Source: Novosphingobium sp. PC22D (GTDB taxonomy: Bacteria > Pseudomonadota > Alphaproteobacteria > Sphingomonadales > Sphingomonadaceae). Taken from it: DNA of 64,000 bases. The notes under the pieces were generated by a model. That model saw only the letters and a program-made list of their open reading frames with translations, ran no database searches and was not told the origin of the DNA. A program made the position numbers and the translations under genes. Shown piece by piece: positions 1-8,987 of this stretch. The stretch's first letter is position 1. Each line of letters begins with the position of its first letter. The stretch spans positions 22,395-86,394 of the forward strand of contig NZ_MWMO01000017.1 in NCBI RefSeq assembly GCF_002556635.1, read 5' to 3'.

Positions 1-339
1 AAGTTCGAAGGCATGGAGGAAATCGTCGAGAACCGTTACAAGATCGCCACCGATCCGGGAATCATGAAGACCGCGGTCAAGATGATCGATTCGATGAAGA
101 ACGGCATTGAGACGCTCAACATGCCGCCCGAACTGCTGGGCAAAATGCCGCACGAAGTGCTGATCTTCCATGGCCGCCAGGACCGGGTGGTGCCGCTCGA
201 CACCAGCCTCTACCTGATCCAGCATCTCAAGCATGCCGAGCTGTACGTTCTCGACCGTTCGGGCCACTGGTCGCAGCTGGAACGGTGGGATGTCATGCGT
301 CCGATGATGGAAATCCATTTCGGCGCCCGCACGTTCTAG
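1..339 (+). CDS. Meta-cleavage product hydrolase, C-terminal part (cut by window edge)
   Basis: The reading frame is open from the first base and stops at 337-339, so the start lies left of the window. The 112 visible residues are the C-terminal part of an alpha/beta-hydrolase of the family that hydrolyses ring-cleavage products (XylF, DmpD, CumD, BphD). They carry the acid of the catalytic triad in HGRQDRVVPLD and the histidine in SGHWSQLE. The nucleophile serine would be outside the window. It is related to, but different from, the complete hydrolase at 35531-36382, so a second meta-cleavage pathway probably extends leftwards. The substrate cannot be read from this fragment. Confidence 0.85.
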   Translation, partial: KFEGMEEIVENRYKIATDPGIMKTAVKMIDSMKNGIETLNMPPELLGKMPHEVLIFHGRQDRVVPLDTSLYLIQHLKHAELYVLDRSGHWSQLERWDVMRPMMEIHFGARTF

Positions 340-356
340 GCGGTTGGCCTCGTTGC

Positions 357-962
357 ATGTCTGGTCAGCATTTTCACCAAGGTCCGCGATTGGGTACTTC
401 GGCACGGTCGGACCAAGGCCCGGCCGTGCCGCCAGTGGGTGATGAAGCTTCAATTCAGGTGGAGCAGCACGCGGCGGCGTTATGGGACTATTCTTTACAC
501 ATTTATGCCAAGCCGGGTGTGGCAGCTTCCTGCCTTGCCTTGCAGGACCAGCATGGGTGTGACGTCAACACGGTGTTGCTTTGCCTTTGGTTGGCAGGGG
601 CGCGTAGCACCATTCTCGCTGTTTCGGACATCGAGGCCGCGCAGCACTCGGCAGCAACTGCGAATGAACGCTTCGTGCAACCGGTCCGTTCGGTGCGGCG
701 CTGGATGAAGCAGTGGTGCCAAGGTACGCCTGAGTCGGAAATTAACGCCGCAGCCTATGCGGCGCTGAAGACGGCAGAGTTGCATGGTGAACGTCTGGTC
801 CAGTCCCAAATGCTCGCTGGGCTGGACCTGGACCAGTTGACCCGTGCCGAGTCGTCCGAAGCAGCAGTCCAGGCAAGCTTTGCCAACTATTGTACCTTGG
901 CGAGCACATCTGGCGGAGTGGCAGAGGAACTGGGTGAGCTTGTTGCCAGGGCCTGGCATTGA
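357..962 (+). CDS. TIGR02444 (DUF2390) family protein
   Basis: The conserved opening ALWDYSLHIYAKPGVAASCL, followed by QDQHGCDVNTVLLCLWLAG, is typical of the small TIGR02444 family, whose function is not known. Family members are about 150-180 residues. The ATG at 357 gives 201 residues with an unconserved 27-residue leader, and a GTG at 435 would give a more usual length, so the start is uncertain. No good ribosome site is seen at either. The gene sits between the hydrolase end and the SDR gene, in the same direction. Nothing in the sequence ties it to catabolism. Confidence 0.6.
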   Translation: MSGQHFHQGPRLGTSARSDQGPAVPPVGDEASIQVEQHAAALWDYSLHIYAKPGVAASCLALQDQHGCDVNTVLLCLWLAGARSTILAVSDIEAAQHSAATANERFVQPVRSVRRWMKQWCQGTPESEINAAAYAALKTAELHGERLVQSQMLAGLDLDQLTRAESSEAAVQASFANYCTLASTSGGVAEELGELVARAWH

Positions 963-1005
963 GCCAGTCCTGCCTGTCGGGCTAATTGCATTTGAGGAAC
1001 GGGAT

Positions 1006-1923
1006 ATGGATCGGTGCCTGGATGGATCAGTTGTCGCGATCACTGGTGCCGGGCGCGGAATAGGTCGCCAACTGGCGTTGTATTGCGCCGCGCAGGGGGC
1101 GGCAATTATCGTCAACGATCCTGGCGTGGCGCAGGCGGGCAACGGCGGCGATACCGCATTCGCTCAGAACACCGCCAACGACATCATCGCTGCCGGGGGC
1201 AAAGCGGCGGCCAACTTCGGTAATGTTGCAGATCCGGCGGAGGCGCAGAGCATTATCGAGGATGCGGTACGGAAATTTGGCCGAATTGATGCGGTCGTGA
1301 ACAATGCAGGCATCCTGCGAGACAGCATCTGGCACAAGATGAGTCACGCGGACTGGACCAGCGTCATCGCGGTCAATCTTACTGGTGTCTTCAACGTTTC
1401 CCAGGCCGCCACGCCCTATTTTCGTGAACAGAAGGCGGGCAGTTTCGTTCATTTCACTTCGACGAGCGGTCTGATCGGCAACATCGGGCAGGCGAACTAT
1501 TCGGCGGCAAAGTTGGCCGTCGTCGCGCTTTCGCAGTCTATCGCGCTCGACATGGCGCGGGTTGGCGTCCGCTCGAACTGCATCGCGCCTTTTGCGTGGA
1601 GCCGCATGACCTCGTCAATTCCCGCGACAACCCCTGCCGAACACGAACGTGTCCAACGGTTGCAATCCATGTCGGCAGACAAGATCGCGCCTTTGGTTGC
1701 CTATCTGGCATCCGACCTGTCCAAGGACGTGACGAACCAGATTTTCGCGGTTCGCAAGAATGAAATCGCCCTGTTTTGTAAGCCCCGGCCGATCCGGTCG
1801 ATGACCAAGGTCGAAGGCTGGACGCCGGAGGCAATTGCCCACGAGCTTGTACCTTCGTTTCGCAGCAGCTTCGCGCGCGCCGATGAAGTCTCGGCGCATG
1901 TCTTTCCTTATGATCCAATCTGA
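1006..1923 (+). CDS. Short-chain dehydrogenase (3-hydroxyacyl-CoA dehydrogenase type)
   Basis: A 305-residue SDR. The nucleotide-binding TGAGRGIG lies at residues 13-20, the NNAG motif at 99-102, and the catalytic Tyr165/Lys169 in NYSAAK. The N-terminal half, with its insert VNDPGVAQAGNGGDTAFAQ, resembles the dehydrogenase domain of multifunctional enzyme 2 and related (3R)-hydroxyacyl-CoA dehydrogenases. The ATG at 1006 follows GAGGAA with good spacing; longer in-frame starts overlap the upstream gene and add unrelated residues. As first gene of an acyl-CoA operon it probably oxidises a beta-hydroxyacyl-CoA to the ketone ahead of the thiolase at 4423. Substrate unknown. Confidence 0.8.
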   Translation: MDRCLDGSVVAITGAGRGIGRQLALYCAAQGAAIIVNDPGVAQAGNGGDTAFAQNTANDIIAAGGKAAANFGNVADPAEAQSIIEDAVRKFGRIDAVVNNAGILRDSIWHKMSHADWTSVIAVNLTGVFNVSQAATPYFREQKAGSFVHFTSTSGLIGNIGQANYSAAKLAVVALSQSIALDMARVGVRSNCIAPFAWSRMTSSIPATTPAEHERVQRLQSMSADKIAPLVAYLASDLSKDVTNQIFAVRKNEIALFCKPRPIRSMTKVEGWTPEAIAHELVPSFRSSFARADEVSAHVFPYDPI

Positions 1924-1933
1924 CAGGTAACCG

Positions 1934-3103
1934 ATGTGCAACGCCGGCATGGATGCAGAAGTCTTCGAACAATTCTTGATACAGCTTGAACGCTTCGTGC
2001 GCGACCGGCTCATTCCTGTCGAGCGCAAAATTATTGAAACCGACCTCATCCCCGAAAGCGTCCTCGAAGCGATGCGCGACATGGGTCTGTTTGGATTGAC
2101 CATACCGGAAGAGCATGGCGGCGCCGGCATGAACATCAGCCAGTATATCCGCACCATGCACACGCTAAGTTATGCGATGCCGGCATTCCGCTCGATCATC
2201 TCGATCAATGTCGGCATGTTCGCATCAGCCTTCAAGAATGGTGGAACAGAAGCGCAGAAGGCTGCATGGCTGCCGCGCATTGCCGCGGGTGAAATCGCCG
2301 CTTTCGGCCTGACCGAACCCGGTTCGGGATCAGATGCGGCGGGTCTGCAGACGACTGCGGTGCCGACCGCCGACGGCTGGCTTCTCAATGGCACCAAGCG
2401 ATATATTACCAACTCGCCCTTTGCGAAGGTTGGACTGATCATGGCGCGGACGGCCACGGAAAATCTGCCCAAGAACGCCCATATATCGGCATTCATCGTC
2501 CCTCTTGACATACCCGGCGTGACGATCTGCAAGTCGGACAGGAAGATGGGCCAGTCGGGTAGCCATATCGCCGATATCGTGCTGGAAGATGTCCACGTTG
2601 GCAGCCAGGCTTTGCTCGGCGGCGAACTTGGCAAGGGCTTTGCATTCGCGATGATGAGCCTCGACAACGGCAGGATGTCGGTGGGCGCCGCAGCGACCGC
2701 TTATGCCCGCCGGGCGCTGGACAGCGCCATCCGATACGCGACCGAGCGCAAGGCATTCGGCGAGCCGATTGCCAACTTCCAGTTGATCCAGCAGATGCTC
2801 GCCCAGAGCGAGATCGAAATCTATGCCGCCGAATGCATGATGGACGATGTCACCCGGCGCGCCGACGCAGGCGAGAACATCTTGCGCAAAGCAGCGGCGT
2901 TCAAGGTTTTCGCGACGGAAATGTGCGGCCGGGTGGTTGATGCCTGCGTCCAGATCCACGGCGGTGCCGGCTATCTTGCCGAATACGATGCCGAACGTTT
3001 CTTCCGCGATGCGCGCATATATCGGATTTATGAAGGCACGACCCAGATCCTGCAACTCCAGATCGCTAAGCACATGCTGCGCGAATTTGCGGCGGCGAAT
3101 TGA
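1934..3103 (+). CDS. Acyl-CoA dehydrogenase
   Basis: A full-length (389 aa) flavin acyl-CoA dehydrogenase. The FAD/substrate loop FGLTEPGSGSDAAGLQT is near residues 115-135, and the C-terminal domain carries QIHGGAGYLAEYDAERFFRD and the catalytic-glutamate region IYEGTTQILQLQIAKHML. It would introduce an alpha,beta double bond into an acyl-CoA and pass electrons to ETF. The start at 1934 lies 10 bases after the SDR stop with an AGG-type site; Met6 (1949) is an alternative. It is one of three acyl-CoA dehydrogenases in this operon, which suggests successive oxidation of a structured rather than a straight-chain acid. Confidence 0.85.
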   Translation: MCNAGMDAEVFEQFLIQLERFVRDRLIPVERKIIETDLIPESVLEAMRDMGLFGLTIPEEHGGAGMNISQYIRTMHTLSYAMPAFRSIISINVGMFASAFKNGGTEAQKAAWLPRIAAGEIAAFGLTEPGSGSDAAGLQTTAVPTADGWLLNGTKRYITNSPFAKVGLIMARTATENLPKNAHISAFIVPLDIPGVTICKSDRKMGQSGSHIADIVLEDVHVGSQALLGGELGKGFAFAMMSLDNGRMSVGAAATAYARRALDSAIRYATERKAFGEPIANFQLIQQMLAQSEIEIYAAECMMDDVTRRADAGENILRKAAAFKVFATEMCGRVVDACVQIHGGAGYLAEYDAERFFRDARIYRIYEGTTQILQLQIAKHMLREFAAAN

Positions 3104-3211
3104 CCTTCGTGGGTTGCACTTCATCCGCAGGCTGCACCATGGGCGGCCAGGGGTTTCATTCCGCCCCGCCCTGGCGCGTGGCCAATTCGCCTGCGGGCCG
3201 GATCAAACGCC

Positions 3212-4426
3212 ATGTATAGTTTTCTCGATGGCCTATCGATCATTGAGGCATCGTCATTCGTCGCCTCTCCCACGGCGGGCCTTTATTGCGCGCAATTTGG
3301 CGCACAGGTGATACGTGTCGACCAGACTGGCGGCGGCCCCGATTACCGGCGCTGGCCTGTGACGGAGGCGAACGACTCGCTCTATTGGGAGAATCTCAAT
3401 CGTGCAAAAAAGTCAGTCGCGGTTGATCTTCGCAGGCCTGAGGGGCGTGAAATAGTGCAGGAACTGGTGAGGGCAACCGGCCAGCTCATCACCAATTTTC
3501 CGGCGGATGGTTTCCTGTCCCATGCCCTCCTCGCGCAGGGGTGTCCGGATCTTGTCACCTTGCGGATAATGGGGTGGGCCGATGGCTCGCCCGCGCTCGA
3601 TTACACCATAAACAATGCCGTGGGATACCCTATGCTGACTGGAACCGGCCCCGATCCGGTCAATCATGTCCTGCCCGCGTGGGATCTCATTTCCGGCGCA
3701 TACGGAGCATTCGCCATGCTTGCCGCGATGCAGTGGCGAAGCACAAGTGGCGAAGGATGCGAGATCCGGCTGCCGTTGTCAGACGTGGCGATCGGCACGG
3801 TCGCCAACCTCGGTGGACTTGCAGAAATGCTCTATACGGGCCGGGATCGTCCGCGCCTTGGCAATGCAGTTTATGGCTTGTTCGGTCGCGACTTCACCAC
3901 GCGCGACGGGGTGCGGACAATGATTGTCGTTGCCACGCATCGCCAGTGGGCCAATTTGCTGGTAGCGCTGGGCCTTTCCGAAGATGTTGCGGCCATCGAA
4001 CAAGAGCGCGGTGTTTCTTTCGAACAGGATGACGGCCTCCGATATACCTTGCGTGACATGCTCTATCCCTTGTTTGAACGGGCAATCCGTTCGCGTGATT
4101 ACGCCGATCTGTCCACTGCCTTCGATGCGGGGGGAATCGTCTTTTCGCCCTATCGCAGGATGCTTGATGCGGTTCACGATCCAGCGCTGGTAGCGAACAA
4201 TCCGATTTTCGGGACGGTGCCAAATCCCAGCGGCTTCGACTATCCCGCCGCGGGCACATTCGCCACCGTTCCTCAAATGCACCGTCGGGAGCCTTGTCCC
4301 GCGCCGTACAATGGCCAGCATACCGAAGAAGTCCTGGCGGATCTGCTCTCGCTGCCTGCCGCCGAAATCGGCCGCCTGATCGACGCAGGTATTGTGGGCA
4401 ACATAGCGAGTGGAGACCCGAAATGA
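3212..4426 (+). CDS. CaiB/BaiF family CoA-transferase
   Basis: A 404-residue class III CoA-transferase. Family features are the opening FLDGLSIIEASSFVASPTAG, DQTGGGPDYRRWP, NLNRAKKSVAVDLRRPEGRE, and LISGAYGAFAMLAAMQWR. In this family a conserved aspartate carries the acyl and CoA intermediates. The enzyme would activate the pathway acid by moving CoA from a donor such as succinyl-CoA, or shift CoA between carboxyl groups as mesaconyl-CoA C1-C4 transferase does. The gene follows a 108-bp gap after the acyl-CoA dehydrogenase gene, and its TGA overlaps the thiolase ATG (ATGA), so the two are probably translated together. Confidence 0.85.
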   Translation: MYSFLDGLSIIEASSFVASPTAGLYCAQFGAQVIRVDQTGGGPDYRRWPVTEANDSLYWENLNRAKKSVAVDLRRPEGREIVQELVRATGQLITNFPADGFLSHALLAQGCPDLVTLRIMGWADGSPALDYTINNAVGYPMLTGTGPDPVNHVLPAWDLISGAYGAFAMLAAMQWRSTSGEGCEIRLPLSDVAIGTVANLGGLAEMLYTGRDRPRLGNAVYGLFGRDFTTRDGVRTMIVVATHRQWANLLVALGLSEDVAAIEQERGVSFEQDDGLRYTLRDMLYPLFERAIRSRDYADLSTAFDAGGIVFSPYRRMLDAVHDPALVANNPIFGTVPNPSGFDYPAAGTFATVPQMHRREPCPAPYNGQHTEEVLADLLSLPAAEIGRLIDAGIVGNIASGDPK

Positions 4427-5637
4427 CCCTTCGTCGCGCAGCCATTGTCATGCCGATCCGCACTGCGGTGGGCAAGTTTGGCGGCTCTCTTTCGCCGATG
4501 ACTGCAGGCGAGCTTGGCGCAGTCATCCTCAAGGCCCTGATCGAGCGCACGAAGATCGATCCCGCCCGGGTTGACGATGTCGTGTTCAGTCAGGGATATG
4601 GCAACGGCGAGGCGCCGGCCATCGGCCACTGGTCATGGCTGGCTGCCGACCTGCCGCTTGAAGTCCCCGGCTATCAGCTCGACCGGCGCTGCGGTTCGGG
4701 GCTGCAGGCGATCGTCAACGCCGCGATGATGGTGCAGACGGGGATGTCCGACGTTGTTGTCGCCGGCGGGGTCGAATCAATGTCCAACGTCGAACATTAT
4801 TCAACCGACCTTCGCGGGGGCAAGCGTTCCGGCAATATCACCCTTCACGACAGGTTGACGCGCGGACGCCTTATGTCTCAGCCGACGGAGCGTTTTGGTG
4901 TTATTTCCGGCATGATCGAAACGGCCGAAAATCTTGCCAGGGATTATGACATCAGCCGGGAACAGGCAGATGCCTATGCCGTGCGCAGCCACCAGCGGGC
5001 CGCGGCCGCCTGGGCGAATGGAATGTTCGACGACGAAATCGTGCCGGTTGTGGTGCCGCAAAGAAAGGGCGCGCCTGCCATCTTCGCACACGATGAAGGT
5101 TATCGCGGCGACGCGACGATGGCTTCGCTCGGCGCGCTGAAGGCGATTGAGGGCGGCGTCGTAACCGCTGGCAACGCCAGTCAGCAGAACGACGCCGCTG
5201 CCGCTTGCCTAGTGGTGGCCGAAGACAAACTCGACGAACTGGGGGTGGAACCGATCGCCTTTTATCATAGCTCGGCCGCGGCGGGCTGTGATCCCAGTCG
5301 CATGGGAATTGGTCCCGTTCCTGCAGTGCAACGCTTGTTCGCCCGCAGCGGCCTTGGCTGGGGCGATATTGATCTGGTTGAGCTGAACGAAGCCTTCGCA
5401 CCGCAAGTCCTGGCGGTTCTGAAAGGATGGGGCTGGTCGGATGACGACGGCCGGAACGAAATCCTCAATGTCAATGGTTCGGGTATATCGCTTGGCCACC
5501 CGATCGGTGCAACCGGTGGTCGTATTCTTGCCAACCTTACCCGCGAACTTGTGCGCACGAAAGGCCGCTACGGTCTTGAGACGATGTGCATCGGCGGCGG
5601 ACAAGGCATCGCCGCAATCTTCGAGCGCGCGGCCTGA
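4423..5637 (+). CDS. Thiolase (acetyl-CoA C-acyltransferase)
   Basis: A 404-residue thiolase II. The nucleophile Cys90 lies in DRRCGSGLQA, the histidine near 359 in SLGHPIGATGG, and the second cysteine near 389 in MCIGGGQG. NEAFAPQ is also present. It would cleave a 3-ketoacyl-CoA with free CoA. The start at 4423 overlaps the CoA-transferase stop. A longer in-frame reading from 4294 lies inside the CoA-transferase gene and is not family-like. The operon therefore holds every step of a beta-oxidation turn: dehydrogenases, hydratases, hydroxyacyl dehydrogenase and thiolase. Confidence 0.88.
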   Translation: MTLRRAAIVMPIRTAVGKFGGSLSPMTAGELGAVILKALIERTKIDPARVDDVVFSQGYGNGEAPAIGHWSWLAADLPLEVPGYQLDRRCGSGLQAIVNAAMMVQTGMSDVVVAGGVESMSNVEHYSTDLRGGKRSGNITLHDRLTRGRLMSQPTERFGVISGMIETAENLARDYDISREQADAYAVRSHQRAAAAWANGMFDDEIVPVVVPQRKGAPAIFAHDEGYRGDATMASLGALKAIEGGVVTAGNASQQNDAAAACLVVAEDKLDELGVEPIAFYHSSAAAGCDPSRMGIGPVPAVQRLFARSGLGWGDIDLVELNEAFAPQVLAVLKGWGWSDDDGRNEILNVNGSGISLGHPIGATGGRILANLTRELVRTKGRYGLETMCIGGGQGIAAIFERAA

Positions 5638-5639
5638 AG

Positions 5640-7232
5640 GTGGCTGATCTGCGCCAGGCCCTGAACGCCGCGAGAGACTATCGCGCCTCGGTCAAGGCAG
5701 CGTTGGGCGCGCGCTTGGTGTCCGGAAGGATTGATGAGGAGCAGCGGGCCGCGCACGGCTATGCCTGGGTGGCCACGCTTGTGGCTGCGCTGGAAGCGGT
5801 GCTCGAATGGTCCGAGGCCAGGGGCAGCAAGAATGATCTTGACGCCAGGATCGCCATTCTGGCCTTCGCTGAATGCATTGGCCAGATCGGTGGCGGCCTG
5901 CCGATGGGCCAGAACGAAATCTTCCGCCCCGGCGACCTCGGACTTGGCAGCGCTGCCCGCACGCTTTTCGACCGGTGCGCGGACCTGCTCGATGTGGACT
6001 ATGCGGCAACCAGAGGCGAAGTGGCCGCAGCCCTGGCTCAGGGGCAATGGCCAAGCGAGTCGCTCGATGATGCCGAAGCCGACACGATCCGCGAGCAATA
6101 CCGTCGCTTCACCAATGCTGTCATCGTGCCCCAGGCGCACGGATGGCATCTGGCGAATGACCTTATCCCCGAGGCAGTGATTCAGGCCATGGCCGATCTC
6201 GGTACATTCGGAGTCTGCATACCCGAAATCTATGGGGGTCTTGGCCTTGGCAAGCTAATGATGTGCATCATAACCGAGGAATTGTCGCGCGGCTGGATTG
6301 GCGCGGGTTCGCTTGGCACGCGGTCCGAAATCGCCGGCGAACTGATCGGCTTGAACGGCACCGAAGCGCAAAAGGCCTGGTGGCTACCCAGGATCGCGAG
6401 CGGCGAGGTTTTGCCGTCAGCAGCCTTCACCGAACCCGACACCGGATCGGATCTTGGCTCCATTCAAACCCGCGCACGGCACGACGGCGATCACTGGGTC
6501 ATCAACGGGGCGAAAAACTGGATTACCCATGCCAGCCGATCAGATCTGATGACGATGCTCGTGCGAACATTACCTGAAGCCAGGGGTTACGCCGGGCTGT
6601 CGATGTTGCTGGTGCCCAAGCCTCGGGGCACGAGCGATGACGGTTTCCCAGCCCCTGGCATGACCGGAAGCGAGATCGAGGTCCCCGGTTATCGCGGGAT
6701 GCGCGAATATGCCCTGCAGTTCGATGCCATGACCGCGCCGGCAGACGCCCTGCTGGGCGGCGAGGAGGGGAAAGGGTTCAAGCAGCTCATGCGTACCTTC
6801 GAGGGCGCACGCATCCAGACCGCCGCGCGGGCAGTCGGCGTCGCGCGGCGGGCCCTCGAACTGGGCCTCGACTATGCCTTGGTTCGCAAGCAATTCGGCA
6901 GGGCCATCGTCGGGTTTCCGCGCGTGTCGGACAAGCTGGCGATGAGCCTTGTCGATTTTGTGATGGCGCGTGAACTCTGCTATGCTGCCGCGCGAGCCAG
7001 GGATTCGGAAAAGCGCTGCGATATTGAGGCCGGCATGGCAAAGTTGCTTGCCGCTCGCGCCGCCTGGTCGAACGCCGACGCTGCGCTGCAGATCCACGGC
7101 GCCAATGGTTATGCCCTTGAATACGAGATCAGTCGCATCCTTTGCGATGCGCGCATCCTCAACATTTTCGAGGGCGCTGCGGAAATTCAGGCTCAGGTGA
7201 TTGCCCGCGGCCTGACCGGAGATGATTTATGA
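5640..7232 (+). CDS. Acyl-CoA dehydrogenase with N-terminal extension, (2S)-methylsuccinyl-CoA dehydrogenase-like
   Basis: About 530 residues, against about 380-390 for ordinary acyl-CoA dehydrogenases. The extra N-terminal 150 residues carry EEQRAAHGYAWVATLVAALE and GGLPMGQNEIFRPGDLGLG. As remembered, these match the helical extension of the ethylmalonyl-CoA-pathway enzyme Mcd. The usual dehydrogenase core follows (AAFTEPDTGSDLGSIQTRA; QIHGANGYALEYEISRIL; IFEGAAEIQAQVIARGL). The GTG at 5640 starts three bases after the thiolase stop; upstream in-frame residues lie within the thiolase gene. Family resemblance suggests a branched or dicarboxylic acyl-CoA substrate. True Mcd activity is not proven, since no other ethylmalonyl-CoA-pathway gene is present. 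Confidence 0.7.
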   Translation: MADLRQALNAARDYRASVKAALGARLVSGRIDEEQRAAHGYAWVATLVAALEAVLEWSEARGSKNDLDARIAILAFAECIGQIGGGLPMGQNEIFRPGDLGLGSAARTLFDRCADLLDVDYAATRGEVAAALAQGQWPSESLDDAEADTIREQYRRFTNAVIVPQAHGWHLANDLIPEAVIQAMADLGTFGVCIPEIYGGLGLGKLMMCIITEELSRGWIGAGSLGTRSEIAGELIGLNGTEAQKAWWLPRIASGEVLPSAAFTEPDTGSDLGSIQTRARHDGDHWVINGAKNWITHASRSDLMTMLVRTLPEARGYAGLSMLLVPKPRGTSDDGFPAPGMTGSEIEVPGYRGMREYALQFDAMTAPADALLGGEEGKGFKQLMRTFEGARIQTAARAVGVARRALELGLDYALVRKQFGRAIVGFPRVSDKLAMSLVDFVMARELCYAAARARDSEKRCDIEAGMAKLLAARAAWSNADAALQIHGANGYALEYEISRILCDARILNIFEGAAEIQAQVIARGLTGDDL

Positions 7233-8089
7233 CCACCCAGCCAGACGAACAATGGCAAAGCTGGATCGGTCGTGAAGAATTGCGTCACGACTATCTGGAA
7301 CTCGCTGCCGCAAGACGGTGGCTGGCGACTTTCGACCGCGTTGCGCCGGCAGATGGCAGCGTGCCGCAAGGCTATCATTGGTGCCTTTGCCTGCCAGACG
7401 CGCCAACAGCGGCATTGAGCGTGGATGGCCATCCGGTGCGCGGCGGCGAAAGCAGCTTCATGCCACCACTTCCTCAGTCGCGCCGGATGTGGGCATCGAG
7501 CAAGATCGAATTTCTTTCGCCGTTGCTCATCGGTCAGAAGGTGCAGCGCAGATCGCGGATCAATTCCATCGCCGAAAAGCAAGGGGCGACCGGCAAGCTT
7601 GTTTTCGTCGAGATAGCACAAGAAACCCGCTGCGAAGGCGAACTCTCCGTTCGCGAAACCCAAGCGATCGTTTATCGGGATCCCATGCCTTTGGGCACCG
7701 CAGAGCTGCCAAGGCCGTCTGACATGATCTTCGACGGATCCCGATGGGTTGCGCACCGCGCGCTGGTCCCCTCCGAAACCTTGCTGTTCCGATTTTCGGC
7801 GCTGACCTTCAACAGTCACCGGATTCATTATGATCGGGCCTACACCTGCGAAATCGAGGGGTATCGCGGCCTCGTCGTTCACGGTCCGTTGACGGCGACA
7901 CTGCTGCTGGAACTCGCCCAGCAGCACTTCGGCGACAATGCGCTTCGGTGCTTCGATTGCCGAGCGGTGTCTGCCGCGATCTGCGGCGAGGAACTGCATT
8001 TGGCGCTTCGCGCGAACGGCAATAGTGTTCAGTTCGTCGCCCATGCGCGCGATGGCCGTCCGATCATGGTTGCCAGCGCCACCCTTTGA
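7229..8089 (+). CDS. FAS1-like/HTD2-type hotdog hydratase, mesaconyl-C4-CoA (3-methylfumaryl-CoA) hydratase-like
   Basis: A 286-residue protein that overlaps the preceding dehydrogenase stop by four bases. It opens QSWIGREELRHDYLE and contains MPPLPQSRRMWASSKIEFLS and EKQGATGKLVFVEI. The C-terminal hotdog half has LTFNSHRIHYDRAYTCEIEG and GLVVHGPLTATLLLEL, whose His/Asp-type catalytic region is typical of HTD2/Meh enzymes. Members of this family hydrate unsaturated CoA esters, the named example acting on 3-methylfumaryl-CoA in the 3-hydroxypropionate bicycle. Its place next to an Mcd-like dehydrogenase and a CaiB-type transferase points to C5-like branched dicarboxylic chemistry. That link is inference. 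Confidence 0.7.
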   Translation: MTTQPDEQWQSWIGREELRHDYLELAAARRWLATFDRVAPADGSVPQGYHWCLCLPDAPTAALSVDGHPVRGGESSFMPPLPQSRRMWASSKIEFLSPLLIGQKVQRRSRINSIAEKQGATGKLVFVEIAQETRCEGELSVRETQAIVYRDPMPLGTAELPRPSDMIFDGSRWVAHRALVPSETLLFRFSALTFNSHRIHYDRAYTCEIEGYRGLVVHGPLTATLLLELAQQHFGDNALRCFDCRAVSAAICGEELHLALRANGNSVQFVAHARDGRPIMVASATL

Positions 8090-8111
8090 CCACCTTCCAG
8101 GGAAATTGAAA

Positions 8112-8987
8112 GTGACAATCGATCCGCAAAAATTGCTCAACTTTCGTATTCCTGCGGTTCGTCAGACCGTCACTCCACGCGATGCTGCATTTTACGCCTT
8201 ATCGATCGGGATGGGGCGAGATCCTACCGACCTCGCGCAGCTGCCATTCGTGGATCCCCTTCGTGGACCGGTTGCCATGCCCGGCATGGCGCTCGTTCTC
8301 GCGAGTCCCGGGTTCTGGCTGGGGCACCCTGATTCCGGTGTAGATCCGGTTTCCGTCCTGCATGCCGGCCAATCCATGGTACTGCTTGGCCCGGTTCCGG
8401 CAACTGGCGAAGTCGAAAGCACAACCCGCGTCACCCACATTGTCGACAAAGGCGCGGGCAAGGCCGCGTTGATATTCACCGAAACCAATATCCGCGATGA
8501 TCGCGGCACCTGCTTTGCCTGTCTTGAACGTACGATCTTCATTCGCGGCGGCGGCGGGTTCGGAGGGGAAGGCGAAGCACCGCGAAGTTCGCCGGTACCC
8601 GTGGCGGAAGGCAATGCCGGTCTTGTCATTGACCTGACGACCGGTCCCGAACAGGCCCTGATCTATCGTCTCAATGGAGATCTCAACCCGCTGCACAGCG
8701 ATCCCGCAATCGCGGCGCGCGCCGGGTACAGGATGCCGATATTGCACGGCTTGGGCACGATGGGCATCATCGTTCACGCCATCCTCCGCGGGCGACTTGG
8801 CTACCAGGCCGAGCGCCTGCGCGCAGTGCAACTGCGTTTCGCCGCGCCGGTGTTCCCTGGTGAAACCATCAGAACCGAAATCTGGAATAATGGCGCTTTT
8901 CGGGCATCGGTGCTCGAGCGCGACGTCATCGTTGCAGATCAAGGGTTTTTCACAATCTCTCAGGATGAGGGCGATGCAGTTTCTTAG
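8112..8987 (+). CDS. MaoC-family double-hotdog enoyl-CoA hydratase
   Basis: 291 residues from a GTG at 8112, placed about ten bases after an AGGGA site. The C-terminal hydratase-2 motif is visible as YRLNGDLNPLHSDPAIAARAGY and PILHGLGTMGI, with Asp/His catalytic positions of the MFE-2/(R)-specific hydratase type. The N-terminal half is the non-catalytic hotdog that forms the acyl tunnel. It would hydrate a 2-enoyl-CoA to the (3R)-hydroxyacyl-CoA used by the SDR at 1006. Longer in-frame readings overlap the upstream gene. It overlaps the next dehydrogenase gene, so it belongs to the same transcript. Confidence 0.82.
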   Translation: MTIDPQKLLNFRIPAVRQTVTPRDAAFYALSIGMGRDPTDLAQLPFVDPLRGPVAMPGMALVLASPGFWLGHPDSGVDPVSVLHAGQSMVLLGPVPATGEVESTTRVTHIVDKGAGKAALIFTETNIRDDRGTCFACLERTIFIRGGGGFGGEGEAPRSSPVPVAEGNAGLVIDLTTGPEQALIYRLNGDLNPLHSDPAIAARAGYRMPILHGLGTMGIIVHAILRGRLGYQAERLRAVQLRFAAPVFPGETIRTEIWNNGAFRASVLERDVIVADQGFFTISQDEGDAVS

